From assembly GCF_046480435.1 (NCBI RefSeq), contig NZ_PKGC01000013.1: a DNA stretch of 64,000 nucleotides; one strand, written 5' to 3'. This document shows positions 46,142 through 55,301 of the stretch, piece after piece. The notes under the pieces are model-generated. The model was not told where the DNA came from and made no database searches. It saw only the letters and a list, made by a program, of their open reading frames with translations. This DNA comes from Limnospira platensis (GTDB lineage Bacteria > Cyanobacteriota > Cyanobacteriia > Cyanobacteriales > Microcoleaceae). Every line of letters begins with the position of its first letter. Position 1 is the first letter of the stretch. Position numbers and translations under genes: made by a program.

Positions 46142-47173
46142 TCAATATATGGCTCTCAAAACTTGTGGTCGCTGAAGATCCTTCATGGTTCTACTTCCCG
46201 TGCAAAATAGCACCGTGGATATTTCGGCTATCAGAATCTCTACCAAGCTATCAACAGCAGCCTCTGACTCAGCCGCCGCCTGTAAAAAAGGCCACGCTAA
46301 ACCGGCTAAATCAGCACCTAAAGCGATCGCATAAGCCACATCTAAACCATTGCGGAGTCCCCCAGAAGCAATCAAAGGAATATCAGGAGAATCTGCCCTA
46401 ACCTCAGTGATACACTCAGCCGTCGGTAAACCCCAATCAGCGAAAGTTTCCCCCAAGCGTCGCTGACGAGGATCTGTAGCCCTCTGTCCTTCTATTCTCG
46501 CCCAAGACGTACCGCCCGCACCAGCCACATCAATGGCAGCTACTCCCGCATCTATCAGCTTTTTAGCCATAGCAGCCGATATGCCGTTACCGACTTCTTT
46601 GGCAATCACCGGAACTGGCAGCTTGTAGCATAAATCGGCAATTTTGTCAAGTAGTCCTCGGAAATTAGTATCGCCTTCCGTTTGAATGCACTCCTGGAGA
46701 GGATTGAGATGCAAAATTAGGGCATCGGCTTCCAGAATATCAATTACCCGCTGACATTGCTCTAAGCCATAGCTATAGTTTAGTTGAACTGCGCCCAAAT
46801 TAGCAAATAGTACAATATCAGGAGCGAGCGATCGCACTGCGAAAGTAGGGGCTAATTCTGGCTTTTCCACCGCCACCCTTTGGGAACCCACCCCCATAGC
46901 AATTTGATGTCTGGCAGCCGCCCTAGCTAGGCGGGTGTTAATTAGTTTAGCCTGTTCTGTGCCACCAGTCATCGAGGAAATTAACAACGGCGCAGCCAGG
47001 GACTTACCCAGAAACTCTGTAGAGACCTCTACCTCCCCAAGATTAATTTCCGGTAGACAGCAATGGGTAAACCGATAGCGATCGAAACCATTGGTTTTTT
47101 GGCGAAATTGTACATCAGACTCTAAACAAATTCGCAGATGATCAGCCTTGCGGCTTTCCGTGGAAAATTCCAT
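46142..47173 (-). CDS. fni: isopentenyl-diphosphate isomerase, type 2
   Basis: A 343-residue FMN-dependent isomerase that interconverts IPP and DMAPP for carotenoids, phytol and quinones. It has the early ADHLRICL motif, the flavin-site segment SSMTGGTEQA, the GVGSQR segment, and the C-terminal FMN-phosphate motif IASGGLRNGLDVAYAIALGA. Type 2 enzymes are typical of cyanobacteria. It lies downstream of pyrR on the same strand. Confidence 0.93.
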   Translation of the reverse strand: MEFSTESRKADHLRICLESDVQFRQKTNGFDRYRFTHCCLPEINLGEVEVSTEFLGKSLAAPLLISSMTGGTEQAKLINTRLARAAARHQIAMGVGSQRVAVEKPELAPTFAVRSLAPDIVLFANLGAVQLNYSYGLEQCQRVIDILEADALILHLNPLQECIQTEGDTNFRGLLDKIADLCYKLPVPVIAKEVGNGISAAMAKKLIDAGVAAIDVAGAGGTSWARIEGQRATDPRQRRLGETFADWGLPTAECITEVRADSPDIPLIASGGLRNGLDVAYAIALGADLAGLAWPFLQAAAESEAAVDSLVEILIAEISTVLFCTGSRTMKDLQRPQVLRAIY

Positions 47174-47240
47174 TTTTATACAGTTCCCAATTGATAATTA
47201 ATTCCAGACAGCGGTGATGGATACCTTTAACTTATTCTGA

Positions 47241-47774
47241 TTATTCGGACTTTAATTCTATGCGATCGTATCCATCTACCTCCTCCAGATATACTCGCAC
47301 CTCTTCATCTCTAGCCGTCGGGAGTTCTTTGCCAATAAAATCCGCTTGAATGGGTAGTTGTCTATGACCGCGATCGACTAAAACCGCCAATTGGATAGTC
47401 TCCGGTCTTCCATATTCAATTACCGCATTCAAAGCCGCCCTAATAGTACGTCCACTATAAATCACATCATCCACCAAAACCACTTTTTTACCTGTCAAGT
47501 CAAAAGGAATTTTAGTTTGTGCCGGAGTTCGCATCCCCACCTTATCTAAATCATCCCGATAGAAAGTAATATCCAAAGCGCCACGAGGAACCGTCAACTG
47601 TTCCAGCAAGTTAATTTGGTTCCCTAACCTTTCCGACAGCGGAACCCCCCGCGTATATATTCCCAATAATACCAGGTTAGATAAATCTCCCCCACTTTCC
47701 ACAATTTGGGATGCTAAACGGTTCAAAGTTCGCCGCATTTCTTCAGCCGATAGGATTTCGACAATTTTACTCAT
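47241..47774 (-). CDS. pyrR: PyrR (uracil phosphoribosyltransferase / pyr regulator)
   Basis: A 177-residue phosphoribosyltransferase-fold protein with the PRPP-binding motif VVLVDDVIYSGRT (98-110). The family regulates pyrimidine genes by binding RNA attenuators and can make UMP from uracil. No pyr biosynthetic gene is in the window, so the target cannot be seen. It sits between cobD and fni on the same strand. Confidence 0.92.
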   Translation of the reverse strand: MSKIVEILSAEEMRRTLNRLASQIVESGGDLSNLVLLGIYTRGVPLSERLGNQINLLEQLTVPRGALDITFYRDDLDKVGMRTPAQTKIPFDLTGKKVVLVDDVIYSGRTIRAALNAVIEYGRPETIQLAVLVDRGHRQLPIQADFIGKELPTARDEEVRVYLEEVDGYDRIELKSE

Positions 47775-47869
47775 GATTCAAGTTGATTGCTTCACAAAAT
47801 TACTGGTTTAGATATCTGCCAAATATCTATATTTACTGCCGACATTATTGGCTAAATAACGCCTTATTT

Positions 47870-48871
47870 TTATTGCCAAAATATTGACCTAATTATAAAT
47901 ATAATAAAAGTCGCGCCTAACCATATAAAAATTGAGTTGCGGGTGATAGCCAGCGCCCCCTCAATAGTTTCTGACGTAATCGGGTCAATAGGATCTCCTA
48001 AAGTAGGTTTATGTTTAACTTTTCCTCGGTATTGATTCACTCCCCCCAATTGTACCCCCAAAGCCACCGCATAGGCGCATTCACTCCAACCCGCATTAGG
48101 GCTAGGATCATTAATAGCATCTCGGCGACATATCTGCCAAACCCGTCTAGGTTGACCCGACAATAGAGCAACCGTAATTACACTGAGACGGCAAGGAAGC
48201 CAAGTCAGAACATCCTCTAATTTAGCACTAAACCATCCTATATGAGTATAAGGTGCTTCACGATAACCAATCATTGAATCCAGGGTGCTGGCAGCTTTAT
48301 AAGCCCAAGCCAGAGGAACACTTCCCACTGCTGGTATCAGCAAACCAATAATCCCATAGAATAGGGGAGCCATCATACCATCGATCGCATTTTCGGTAAT
48401 AGTTTCCACAATAGCCCGCTCAATTTCAGGTTTCGATAAATGTTCCGTATCTCGACCCACATACTGACTTAATCGCTGGCGGCTTGTTGGCAAATCCCCC
48501 CGTTGCAGAGGCTCTTGTACATCCTCAGCGGCCGCTCGCAAACTCCGAGCAGCAAAGCAACTAGCTAAAAGAATACTTTGTAAGCCTACAAAGATAATAC
48601 CATGAAAGGGTAATTGCTCTGACCAGACTTTAACTGCTGCCACCATCAGCCAACTGACCAATCCACTACCAATCACCAAAATCAACCCCACCAAAATTCC
48701 CGCCAGCTTTTGAGATAAAGGACTCTTGAAATATCTCAGAACTGGTTGAGTCAATTTGGTAATCACCCAACCCATAACTTGAACTGGATGCAGCCAATTC
48801 CACGGATCACCGATAGCATAATCCAAGCCCGCCGCTATTGCCAAAATTACTATTGTCTGGAAATCGCTCAT
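47870..48871 (-). CDS. cobD: adenosylcobinamide-phosphate synthase CobD/CbiB
   Basis: A 333-residue integral membrane enzyme that attaches aminopropanol (phosphate) to adenosylcobyric acid in cobalamin/pseudocobalamin synthesis. It has the N-terminal DYAIGDPWNWLHPVQVMGW, the central IERAIVETITENAIDGMMAPLFY, then NAGWSECAYAVALGVQLGG. Several hydrophobic helices are visible. It starts 39 bp after the Rrf2 regulator on the same strand. Confidence 0.92.
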   Translation of the reverse strand: MSDFQTIVILAIAAGLDYAIGDPWNWLHPVQVMGWVITKLTQPVLRYFKSPLSQKLAGILVGLILVIGSGLVSWLMVAAVKVWSEQLPFHGIIFVGLQSILLASCFAARSLRAAAEDVQEPLQRGDLPTSRQRLSQYVGRDTEHLSKPEIERAIVETITENAIDGMMAPLFYGIIGLLIPAVGSVPLAWAYKAASTLDSMIGYREAPYTHIGWFSAKLEDVLTWLPCRLSVITVALLSGQPRRVWQICRRDAINDPSPNAGWSECAYAVALGVQLGGVNQYRGKVKHKPTLGDPIDPITSETIEGALAITRNSIFIWLGATFIIFIIRSIFWQ

Positions 48872-48910
48872 TTCTTAACTGCCATGTAATCCTTAACCGC
48901 CAGCATATAA

Positions 48911-49354
48911 TTAAACCACAAAACTAGCGGACTCTCCCTGAGCCGCCTGCCAACTGAGGGCATCATAATAAAGGTCTTCTAGGGAGATGCTATACAGAGC
49001 CTCCTTTAATTTTTCATGGAGACGATTCCAGAGAGTAAATGTTACCCAATCCTCTATTTGTTCAGCATCAGGTTGATGGTTAGATAAAGGTTCTATGGTC
49101 TCACCAACGGCTTCCAGAATTTGCCCCAGAGAAATTTGAGCAGGTGGATATGCCAACTTATATCCCCCCTGAGAGCCTCTTACGGAAATTACTAACCCCC
49201 TGCGCCGCATCTCAATTAGTAACTTTTCTAAATAGGGAGCTGGAATATTTTGCCGAGAGGCGATCGCTCGTACCGACACGGGACCACTGCTGCCCAGCAT
49301 GGCTAAATCTAACAATGCTTTAACACTATAATGTCCGCGAGTAGTTAACTTCAT
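48911..49354 (-). CDS. Rrf2-family transcriptional regulator without Fe-S cysteines
   Basis: A 147-residue winged-helix regulator. The N-terminal ~80 residues carry the Rrf2 pattern MKLTTRGHYSVKALLDLA, the recognition helix IPAPYLEKLLIEMRRRGLV and the wing SVRGSQGGYKLA. The protein contains no cysteine at all, so it cannot bind the Fe-S cluster of IscR or NsrR. It is the first gene of an array with cobD and is divergent from the cyAbrB gene. The target genes are unknown. Confidence 0.88.
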   Translation of the reverse strand: MKLTTRGHYSVKALLDLAMLGSSGPVSVRAIASRQNIPAPYLEKLLIEMRRRGLVISVRGSQGGYKLAYPPAQISLGQILEAVGETIEPLSNHQPDAEQIEDWVTFTLWNRLHEKLKEALYSISLEDLYYDALSWQAAQGESASFVV

Positions 49355-49759
49355 TAATCCCTTTCAAATTAACAGTAATTTTTGTAGTTATTTGATCTCT
49401 AGTCTCAGCCGTTGCTACCCACCTTAACCCAGATTACTCATCCTTATCTATCTAGTGGAATTTACGGATACATCATTGATTAACATCATTTGATCCATCC
49501 TTCCTAGATTCTAACTGAGTTTGACCTCAACTACCGACAGTAATAGATTAGGGAAACCACAAACAGGTAAGCCTTTACAGAATAATCAGCTATAGGATGA
49601 TTACATCCGTTAAAAATGTTAATGATGGAGATGAATAATTCTGCGCTCTTAGTGTAAGATAGTATCCAGGTACCAGGTCATCGTGAACAGTTATGGTTGT
49701 CCGAGAGATAACCATAACTGGGGTGATGACATCATCTCGAATATGCAAGGGAAGACATC
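49355..49759. promoter_or_regulatory. divergent region and structured leader of the cyAbrB gene
   Basis: A 405 bp divergent promoter region. An 11-bp perfect stem, CAGTTATGGTT (49688-49698) with AACCATAACTG (49710-49720) around an 11-base loop, ends 39 bp before the cyAbrB ATG. GACATCAT occurs twice (around 49728 and 49752), the second copy overlapping the start codon region. A candidate -10 TAGTAT lies upstream near 49666. The layout suggests a 5' leader hairpin or an operator, possibly for autoregulation. Confidence 0.5.
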
Positions 49760-50152
49760 ATGGCTAAGAAGAACAATTCCGACACTCAAGCACAACCGCT
49801 AACTGGTCAAGCACTTTTAGAAAAAGTCCGAAATCTCGGCCACATGAACAAAGAAGAGAAAGCCAGAGAATGCGGATACTATACCTTAACAAAAGGCGGT
49901 ATAGAGCGAGTTAATATGATGAAATTCCTTAACGCCTTAATAGACGCTGAAGGAATCGAACTAGATGGTAAATCAGAAGGTAATGGACGTGGGGGACGTT
50001 CTGCAAGTTATAGAATTACGGTTCAATCTAATAACAACCTGTTGATTGGGTCAGCCTATACGAAGCAAATGGATCTGCAACCGGGAGATGAATTTGAGAT
50101 TATTCTGGGACGTAAGCACATTTATCTGAAACAGGTAGGCTCGGAAGATTAG
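49760..50152 (+). CDS. cyAbrB-type transcriptional regulator
   Basis: A 130-residue protein of the cyanobacteria-specific AbrB family. The N-terminal part has the family motif PLTGQALLEKVRNLG and ARECGYYTLTKGG. The C-terminal half carries the AbrB-like DNA-binding segment (YRITVQSNNNLLIGSAYT, LQPGDEFEIILG, HIYLKQV). These regulators link carbon and nitrogen status, hydrogenase expression and cell differentiation. I cannot decide between the cyAbrB1 and cyAbrB2 clades. AGGGAAG precedes the ATG. Confidence 0.9.
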   Translation: MAKKNNSDTQAQPLTGQALLEKVRNLGHMNKEEKARECGYYTLTKGGIERVNMMKFLNALIDAEGIELDGKSEGNGRGGRSASYRITVQSNNNLLIGSAYTKQMDLQPGDEFEIILGRKHIYLKQVGSED

Positions 50153-50283
50153 CTAAGTTGATGCAATGGTGAAAGTAGCATATTGTCTCGCCTTCATACT
50201 TGTATGATGATGAGAAACTAGGTTTTCTCAGTGATTAAAATGCGATCGCATACCTATCGTTAGCATCAGAGAAGCACAGCAAA

Positions 50284-50313
50284 ACCCCTCAAAGCCATAG
50301 AAGGCAGAGGGGT
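50284..50313. terminator. hairpin terminator between cyAbrB and moxR
   Basis: ACCCCTC (50284-50290) pairs with GAGGGGT (50307-50313), with an inner GCC/GGC pair, followed on the + strand by ATATTTT. It lies between convergent genes. Confidence 0.6.
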
Positions 50314-50371
50314 ATATTTTGCTCCGTCCTAATATATGTTGAGCCGGGGATTAATTAATAGTAGTACCAGC

Positions 50372-51283
50372 CTAGGATGGAATAGGTACAGATTGCAGTA
50401 AGGCTTCAATAACCGTCTTAGAACGGCGACCACCAGCAGTAATCAAGCGATGTGAAAGGACATGGGGAGCCAATAATTTAATATCATCAGGAACTGCGTA
50501 ATCTCGTCCCGACAAAAAAGCGATCGCCTGGGTAGTACGATGAAGAGCGATCGCCCCCCTAGGACTCACGCCCAACATAATATCCTCATGCTCCCGTGTA
50601 GCGCGAACCAAATTAAGAATATACTGCTGTAAAGACCCATCCAACTGGACTCGCTGACATTCTTTTTGCAGAGTCAGAATATCCTGTAAACTGAGACAGG
50701 GTTTAAGTTCATCAACCTGTACTCCCTCACTCAAGCGTCGCAACATTTGCAACTCTTCGAGTTCACTAGGATATCCCAAAGTTAAAGACAACATAAACCG
50801 ATCCATTTGCGCTTCTGGGAGAGGAAAAGTTCCCTGATACTCAATGGGGTTCTGAGTCGCAATCACAAAAAAAGGCATGGGAACCATGCGCGATACCCGA
50901 TCAATGGTCACCTGTCTTTCCTCCATGACCTCCAACAAAGCCGACTGAGTGCGGGGTGTAGCTCGGTTAATTTCATCGGTAAGCAAAATATTAGCAAATA
51001 CTGGCCCCGGCAAAAATTCAAACTCACCACTGCTAGGATTCCAAATATTAGTACCAGTAATATCGGTTGGTAATAAATCCGGTGTACATTGAATCCTCTG
51101 GAAAACCCCATCAATAGAACGAGCCAAGGATTTAGCCAGTAAAGTTTTACCTACTCCCGGTACATCTTCCAAAAGCACATGACCCCCCGCCAGCAGCGCC
51201 ACCAAGGTTAGGCGAATTGACTCTTCTTTACCAACTATAGTCCGACCTAAATTTTGCTTTAATCGTTCAATACGTTCTCTCAT
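50372..51283 (-). CDS. MoxR-family AAA+ ATPase
   Basis: A 303-residue AAA+ chaperone-like ATPase. Walker A is EDVPGVGKTLLA (39-50), Walker B is ILLTDEINRA, sensor 1 is FVIATQNPIE and the C-terminal lid includes GVSPRGA. MoxR proteins help assemble metal or multi-subunit complexes, usually beside DUF58 and VWA genes; none is adjacent here, so its client is unknown. Confidence 0.9.
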   Translation of the reverse strand: MRERIERLKQNLGRTIVGKEESIRLTLVALLAGGHVLLEDVPGVGKTLLAKSLARSIDGVFQRIQCTPDLLPTDITGTNIWNPSSGEFEFLPGPVFANILLTDEINRATPRTQSALLEVMEERQVTIDRVSRMVPMPFFVIATQNPIEYQGTFPLPEAQMDRFMLSLTLGYPSELEELQMLRRLSEGVQVDELKPCLSLQDILTLQKECQRVQLDGSLQQYILNLVRATREHEDIMLGVSPRGAIALHRTTQAIAFLSGRDYAVPDDIKLLAPHVLSHRLITAGGRRSKTVIEALLQSVPIPS

Positions 51284-51795
51284 TCAATTCTCCGGTGATT
51301 CAACCCTCTGAGTGAGAGGATACAGCATTTTGACCGTTGCACAGCTACCCGCAGACTATCTGTACAGATATTTTCTAACACCATCTACTCAGAGCCGCTT
51401 TCCGCCACGATTTCTGATGGCTGCTCGCGCCAGGGAAGCGATCGCTTTTATATCCCCATTAACCTGAGTTGTGTTCGAGTTCGGAGAGCTATTTTTTCCC
51501 ATCTGTCAACTACAATTAGGGGGGATTTATCAGGTGTAATTATTCTCAACGTCTGCCACCGAAACACCCCGCCGCCCCCCTGCCCATCTAAATATTGATT
51601 GTGTTGGGTGTAGAACTAATCACTGGCCATAGAGCGCGAAAGCGGAAGATGCCAATGTTTGACTGAAGGGCGATCGCTCTTGAGCCCGCCAATTCTTGCC
51701 CACCAAGAATTCCCAGACCTCACCAGACAGCAGTTTCGACCAACCAGAGATCATCTGCTATAATTTCTCTTATACTATCGTAATAGTTTTTGCCG
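51284..51795. promoter_or_regulatory. intergenic region with palindrome (51691-51711) and candidate promoter (51735-51764)
   Basis: A 512 bp region. AATTCTTG-cccac-CAAGAATT at 51691-51711 is a perfect 8-bp inverted repeat. Downstream, TTCGAC (51735-51740), an 18 bp spacer and a consensus TATAAT (51759-51764) form a plausible promoter about 30 bp before the HTH gene. The palindrome lies 24 bp upstream of that -35 and could be its operator. No ORF is supported elsewhere. Confidence 0.45.
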
Positions 51796-52260
51796 ATGAT
51801 GTTCATAGGTACTTCTCAAGCCGCAAAAATGATGGGTGTAAGCACCACCAGAGTTAGGCAGCTTTTGTATAGTGGTAGAATTCCCGGAGCTTACCGAATT
51901 GGCAGGATGTGGGTGATTCCCCTAACTGGCGAAATGCCTGAAATCACACCTGGGGGGCGGGGTCCGAAGCCTACCTGGGAATGTAGCCGTCCTAAGAATA
52001 AGCCCACGTATATTCACATCAACAAGAAAGTCATTGGTAACAACAACCGCATACTCAGGGAAACCCAAGGAAAGATAGGCGACATCCAAAAATTGCTAAA
52101 CCCACCAATTATTTTGAACAAAGGCAATAAAACCTTGTATTCTTCGGAAATAATAATTGATGGACCCTGCCGCCTACTATATCAACCTTTCCAAAAGCTA
52201 TGTTCTGGGGCGCAGGTGTGGATTGAAACTTTATTCCCGACGAGAACTATAGCCCGATAA
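51796..52260 (+). CDS. excisionase-like helix-turn-helix protein
   Basis: A 154-residue protein. The first ~45 residues form a MerR/excisionase-type winged helix (IGTSQAAKMMGVSTTRVRQLL, then GAYRIGRMWVIP). The rest is basic and has no recognised domain (PTWECSRPKNKPTYI, then a segment with short beta-like stretches). ATGs at 51796 and 51799 are possible starts; a TTG at 51790 is less likely. No Shine-Dalgarno is seen. It could be a remnant of a mobile element or a stand-alone regulator; no integrase lies nearby. Confidence 0.65.
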   Translation: MMFIGTSQAAKMMGVSTTRVRQLLYSGRIPGAYRIGRMWVIPLTGEMPEITPGGRGPKPTWECSRPKNKPTYIHINKKVIGNNNRILRETQGKIGDIQKLLNPPIILNKGNKTLYSSEIIIDGPCRLLYQPFQKLCSGAQVWIETLFPTRTIAR

Positions 52261-52300
52261 AATAGAATAGTTAAAAATCAACATTAGTCAGGCAACTAGA

Positions 52301-53323
52301 TTAATCCAGTAGGGGTAGATTTTTCCTAGCCTGGAGATAGGTTCGCGCGTGGGTACAATCCCTTTGAATTTGGGCCTTGAGTTGTTCAAGGGATGCAAAT
52401 TTTTGTTCTGGTCGCAAAAACCCCTCTAAACTGACAGTCAAACTCTGACCATATAAATCCCCATGCCAATCTAATAGATGAACCTCAACGGTAGGATTGT
52501 CTCCAGCTACAGTAGGACGACAACCAATATTCATCACTCCTAACTGAGGGGCAATAGTTGTTTGTTCCCCGAAAGCAAATCCCGTAACCAGGACTGCATA
52601 AACACCGTATTGGGGTAAAAACTTGTCTGGTGGCAGTTGTAAATTAGCTGTAGGAAATCCCAGAGTCCGGCCTAATTGTTGACCCTGTACCACTTGACCG
52701 ACGAGGGTATAAGCACGTCCTAATAGTTGATTAGCACGGTTAAGATGACCTTCTGTGAGGGATTCTCGGATGATGGAACTACTGATGCGATCGCCATAAG
52801 CACTCTTAAAGCGAGAAACTATTTCGACATCAATACCATACTGAGAGGCGATCGCCTTTAAATCCTCGGTACTACCCATGCGATGGCGACCGAAGCGAAA
52901 ATCAAAACCGACACTCACGCGAGTAGCTTGTAAATACTCCACCAAAATCTGCTCAACGAACTGAGCTGGGGTGAGACTAGCCAAATCTTTGTCAAAAGGC
53001 AAAAGCACCAACTGCTGAACCCCAAACCTCCGTAGAATGTCAATTTTTTCGGGTAAGGGAGTTAACAGTTTTTTAGTTTGACCCGTAAAAAATTCCTGGG
53101 GGTGAGGATTAAAAGTCACCACTGTTCCATAGCCAGAAATAGCTACTGGGGGCGTTTTCTCATCCGTCTTTATAAACCCTACCTTCTGGGAATCTACCGC
53201 GACCTCATTGGGGTTGAGAATGGGTCGGACTACCTGTTGATGTCCTCGATGAAATCCATCGAAGTTCCCCAAGGCAACAGCAGTCGGAGTTAGAACCGTA
53301 TCTTTTGATGATGTTATCCACAC
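52301..53323 (-). CDS. ribF: bifunctional riboflavin kinase / FAD synthetase RibF
   Basis: A 340-residue enzyme that makes FMN then FAD from riboflavin. The N-terminal nucleotidyltransferase motif ALGNFDGFHRGHQ and TFNPHPQEFF are followed by the kinase-domain motifs GRAYTLVGQVVQG, RTLGFPTAN and the Cys-containing MNIGCRPTV. Between the first two motifs is an unusually long insertion (about residues 32-70) rich in Pro, Val and Thr. The start is GTG at 53323. It follows the pot operon on the same strand, 75 bp after potC. Confidence 0.92.
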   Translation of the reverse strand: MWITSSKDTVLTPTAVALGNFDGFHRGHQQVVRPILNPNEVAVDSQKVGFIKTDEKTPPVAISGYGTVVTFNPHPQEFFTGQTKKLLTPLPEKIDILRRFGVQQLVLLPFDKDLASLTPAQFVEQILVEYLQATRVSVGFDFRFGRHRMGSTEDLKAIASQYGIDVEIVSRFKSAYGDRISSSIIRESLTEGHLNRANQLLGRAYTLVGQVVQGQQLGRTLGFPTANLQLPPDKFLPQYGVYAVLVTGFAFGEQTTIAPQLGVMNIGCRPTVAGDNPTVEVHLLDWHGDLYGQSLTVSLEGFLRPEQKFASLEQLKAQIQRDCTHARTYLQARKNLPLLD

Positions 53324-53397
53324 AGGTTAAATTGCCACGTTCATGGCGAACAGCAAGACAAACAGTTTACCCCGTATAGGGGAACCAAGACAATTTT

Positions 53398-54240
53398 TCA
53401 GTTCTTCTGATTTTGATTTCTGAGAAACTCTGCGGCAAATGCTAACAACCCGGAACCTATAATCAAAATTACGCTGAGGGCGTTAATATCGGGTTTAACT
53501 CCGGTTCTAATGCGGCTAAAAATTTCCATTGGCAGAGTAGTTGCGCCACTTCCGGCGGTGAAACTGGCAATCAAAAAATCATCCATACTCAGGACAAAAG
53601 CCAGTAAACAGCCAGAAATGATACCGGGCATGAGTTGGGGTAGCAAGACTTTGATAAAGGCTTGATCTGGTGTTGCCCCTAGGTCTAGTGCAGCTTCTTC
53701 TAAGTGGGGGTCTAGGTCAGCTAGGCGAGTGGATACCACCAGGGCGACATAGGCGAGACAGAAGACTACATGAGCGCCTATGATAGTTGATAAACTCAGG
53801 GGAATGGCTAAGGCTGCCAAAAATACTAGGGTGGAAACGGCGATCGCAATGTCGGGGACAATTAAAGGCAAGTAAGATATGCCCAGATAAATACCTTTTC
53901 CGGGAAAGCGAAACCTGGATAATCCCACAGCCATCAGGGTTCCAATGACGGATGATATGGCTACGGCACTCAAGCCAACGGTAAGGCTATTTTTGAGAGC
54001 GCTAAGGATGCGGGTATCCTGAAAAAGTTTGACATACCACTGTAGGGTAAATCCCTGCCATCCTGCACTATAGCGGGATTCATTAAAGCTATAAAAGGTG
54101 AGAACCAAGATAGGCAGATACATATACAGGAACATCAGGCCAACAAATATGATCTGCCAAGATACCCGAAATCTAATTTTAGGCTTTTGCATTTCTTGAG
54201 GAATGTCTGACTGATGATTGTGATTGTTAATATCCTGCAT
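53398..54240 (-). CDS. potC: spermidine/putrescine ABC transporter permease PotC
   Basis: A 280-residue permease with six membrane helices and the coupling motif EEAALDLGATPDQAFIKVLLPQL. The FYSFNESRYSAGWQGFTLQWY segment is typical of PotC. It is the last gene of potA-potD-potB-potC on this strand. Polyamine specificity is inferred from the complete operon. Confidence 0.88.
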   Translation of the reverse strand: MQDINNHNHQSDIPQEMQKPKIRFRVSWQIIFVGLMFLYMYLPILVLTFYSFNESRYSAGWQGFTLQWYVKLFQDTRILSALKNSLTVGLSAVAISSVIGTLMAVGLSRFRFPGKGIYLGISYLPLIVPDIAIAVSTLVFLAALAIPLSLSTIIGAHVVFCLAYVALVVSTRLADLDPHLEEAALDLGATPDQAFIKVLLPQLMPGIISGCLLAFVLSMDDFLIASFTAGSGATTLPMEIFSRIRTGVKPDINALSVILIIGSGLLAFAAEFLRNQNQKN

Positions 54241-54327
54241 GGAATTTTAAGTTTGGTAAGGACGGGTGCTAGAGTGAGCCCCAACTAAGGGTCGAACTTT
54301 ATACAACCGCCTGAGTCCGCCGCCTGT

Positions 54328-55245
54328 TTATTTTGAGGGTCTGCCATCACCGTAGCGGATTAAAAGAGCGATCGCTATACTCACCCCAAAAATTAGCACC
54401 ATACTTAGGGCTGAACCAAAACCCCAGTTTTGAGTTGCGCCTAAAAACTGATTGTAAATCAGCCGAGATACGGTCATACTAGAAGCGCCGCCTAACAGTT
54501 CTGGATCGACAAAATCTCCTAGGGAACTAATAAATACTAATAGTGAGCCGGCGATAATTCCGGTTTTAGCTTGGGGAACTGTAATTTTCCAGAAGGTTTC
54601 GGGGGGCACAGCTCCTAAATCAGCGGAAGCCTCCAACAGACGGCGATCTAGTTTTTCAAGGGAGGCATACAGCACGGTTACCATATAGGGTAAATAGCTA
54701 TAGGTCATGCCAATTAAAACGGCTGGACTACTATTAAGTAGTGCTAAGGTAGGTAATCCCAATAACCCTAGAAATGAGTTTAGCACTCCTGTGGGTCGTA
54801 AAATGGTAATCCAGGCATAGGAGCGCAGCAAGGAAGATGTCCATAGAGGCAGAACAAACCCTAATAGTAGAAGGTTCCGCGACTTGGGGGGAGCCATAAT
54901 GGCTATCCAATAAGCGACGGGAAACCCTAACAGCAAACAAAAAACTGTGGTTCCGATCGCAAAGTTAACGGATCTGGCGATTACTCGCAAATTTATCGTT
55001 TCAAATACCCGCAGGTAGTTACCCAGACCATCAGGAATTACCACGTCCCCAGGGCGAATATTCTCCACTAAGCTGAGTTGAAAAATCACCAGAGTGGGAA
55101 ACACCAGCAATAGTAGCAACCACACCCCAGCCGGTCCGAGCATAATTAGGGGTCCAGCTAACTTAGACCAAATCTCAGAGAGGCCAGTTTTAGCGGGTGT
55201 GGTGGGAGGTTCATAAGGGGTCTTGGGGGGGGTAGATACAGCCAT
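54328..55245 (-). CDS. potB: spermidine/putrescine ABC transporter permease PotB
   Basis: A 305-residue permease with six membrane helices after a Pro/Thr-rich N-terminal stretch. The EAA-type coupling motif is LEASADLGAVPPETFWKITVPQA. PotB-like features include FVLPLWTSSLLRSYAW. It lies between potD and potC on the same strand. Confidence 0.88.
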   Translation of the reverse strand: MAVSTPPKTPYEPPTTPAKTGLSEIWSKLAGPLIMLGPAGVWLLLLLVFPTLVIFQLSLVENIRPGDVVIPDGLGNYLRVFETINLRVIARSVNFAIGTTVFCLLLGFPVAYWIAIMAPPKSRNLLLLGFVLPLWTSSLLRSYAWITILRPTGVLNSFLGLLGLPTLALLNSSPAVLIGMTYSYLPYMVTVLYASLEKLDRRLLEASADLGAVPPETFWKITVPQAKTGIIAGSLLVFISSLGDFVDPELLGGASSMTVSRLIYNQFLGATQNWGFGSALSMVLIFGVSIAIALLIRYGDGRPSK

Positions 55246-55301
55246 AATAGAGTTTGAGCATTTTTTTAAGGTTTAATCTGTAAAAGCACCCGATGTTCAC
55301 A

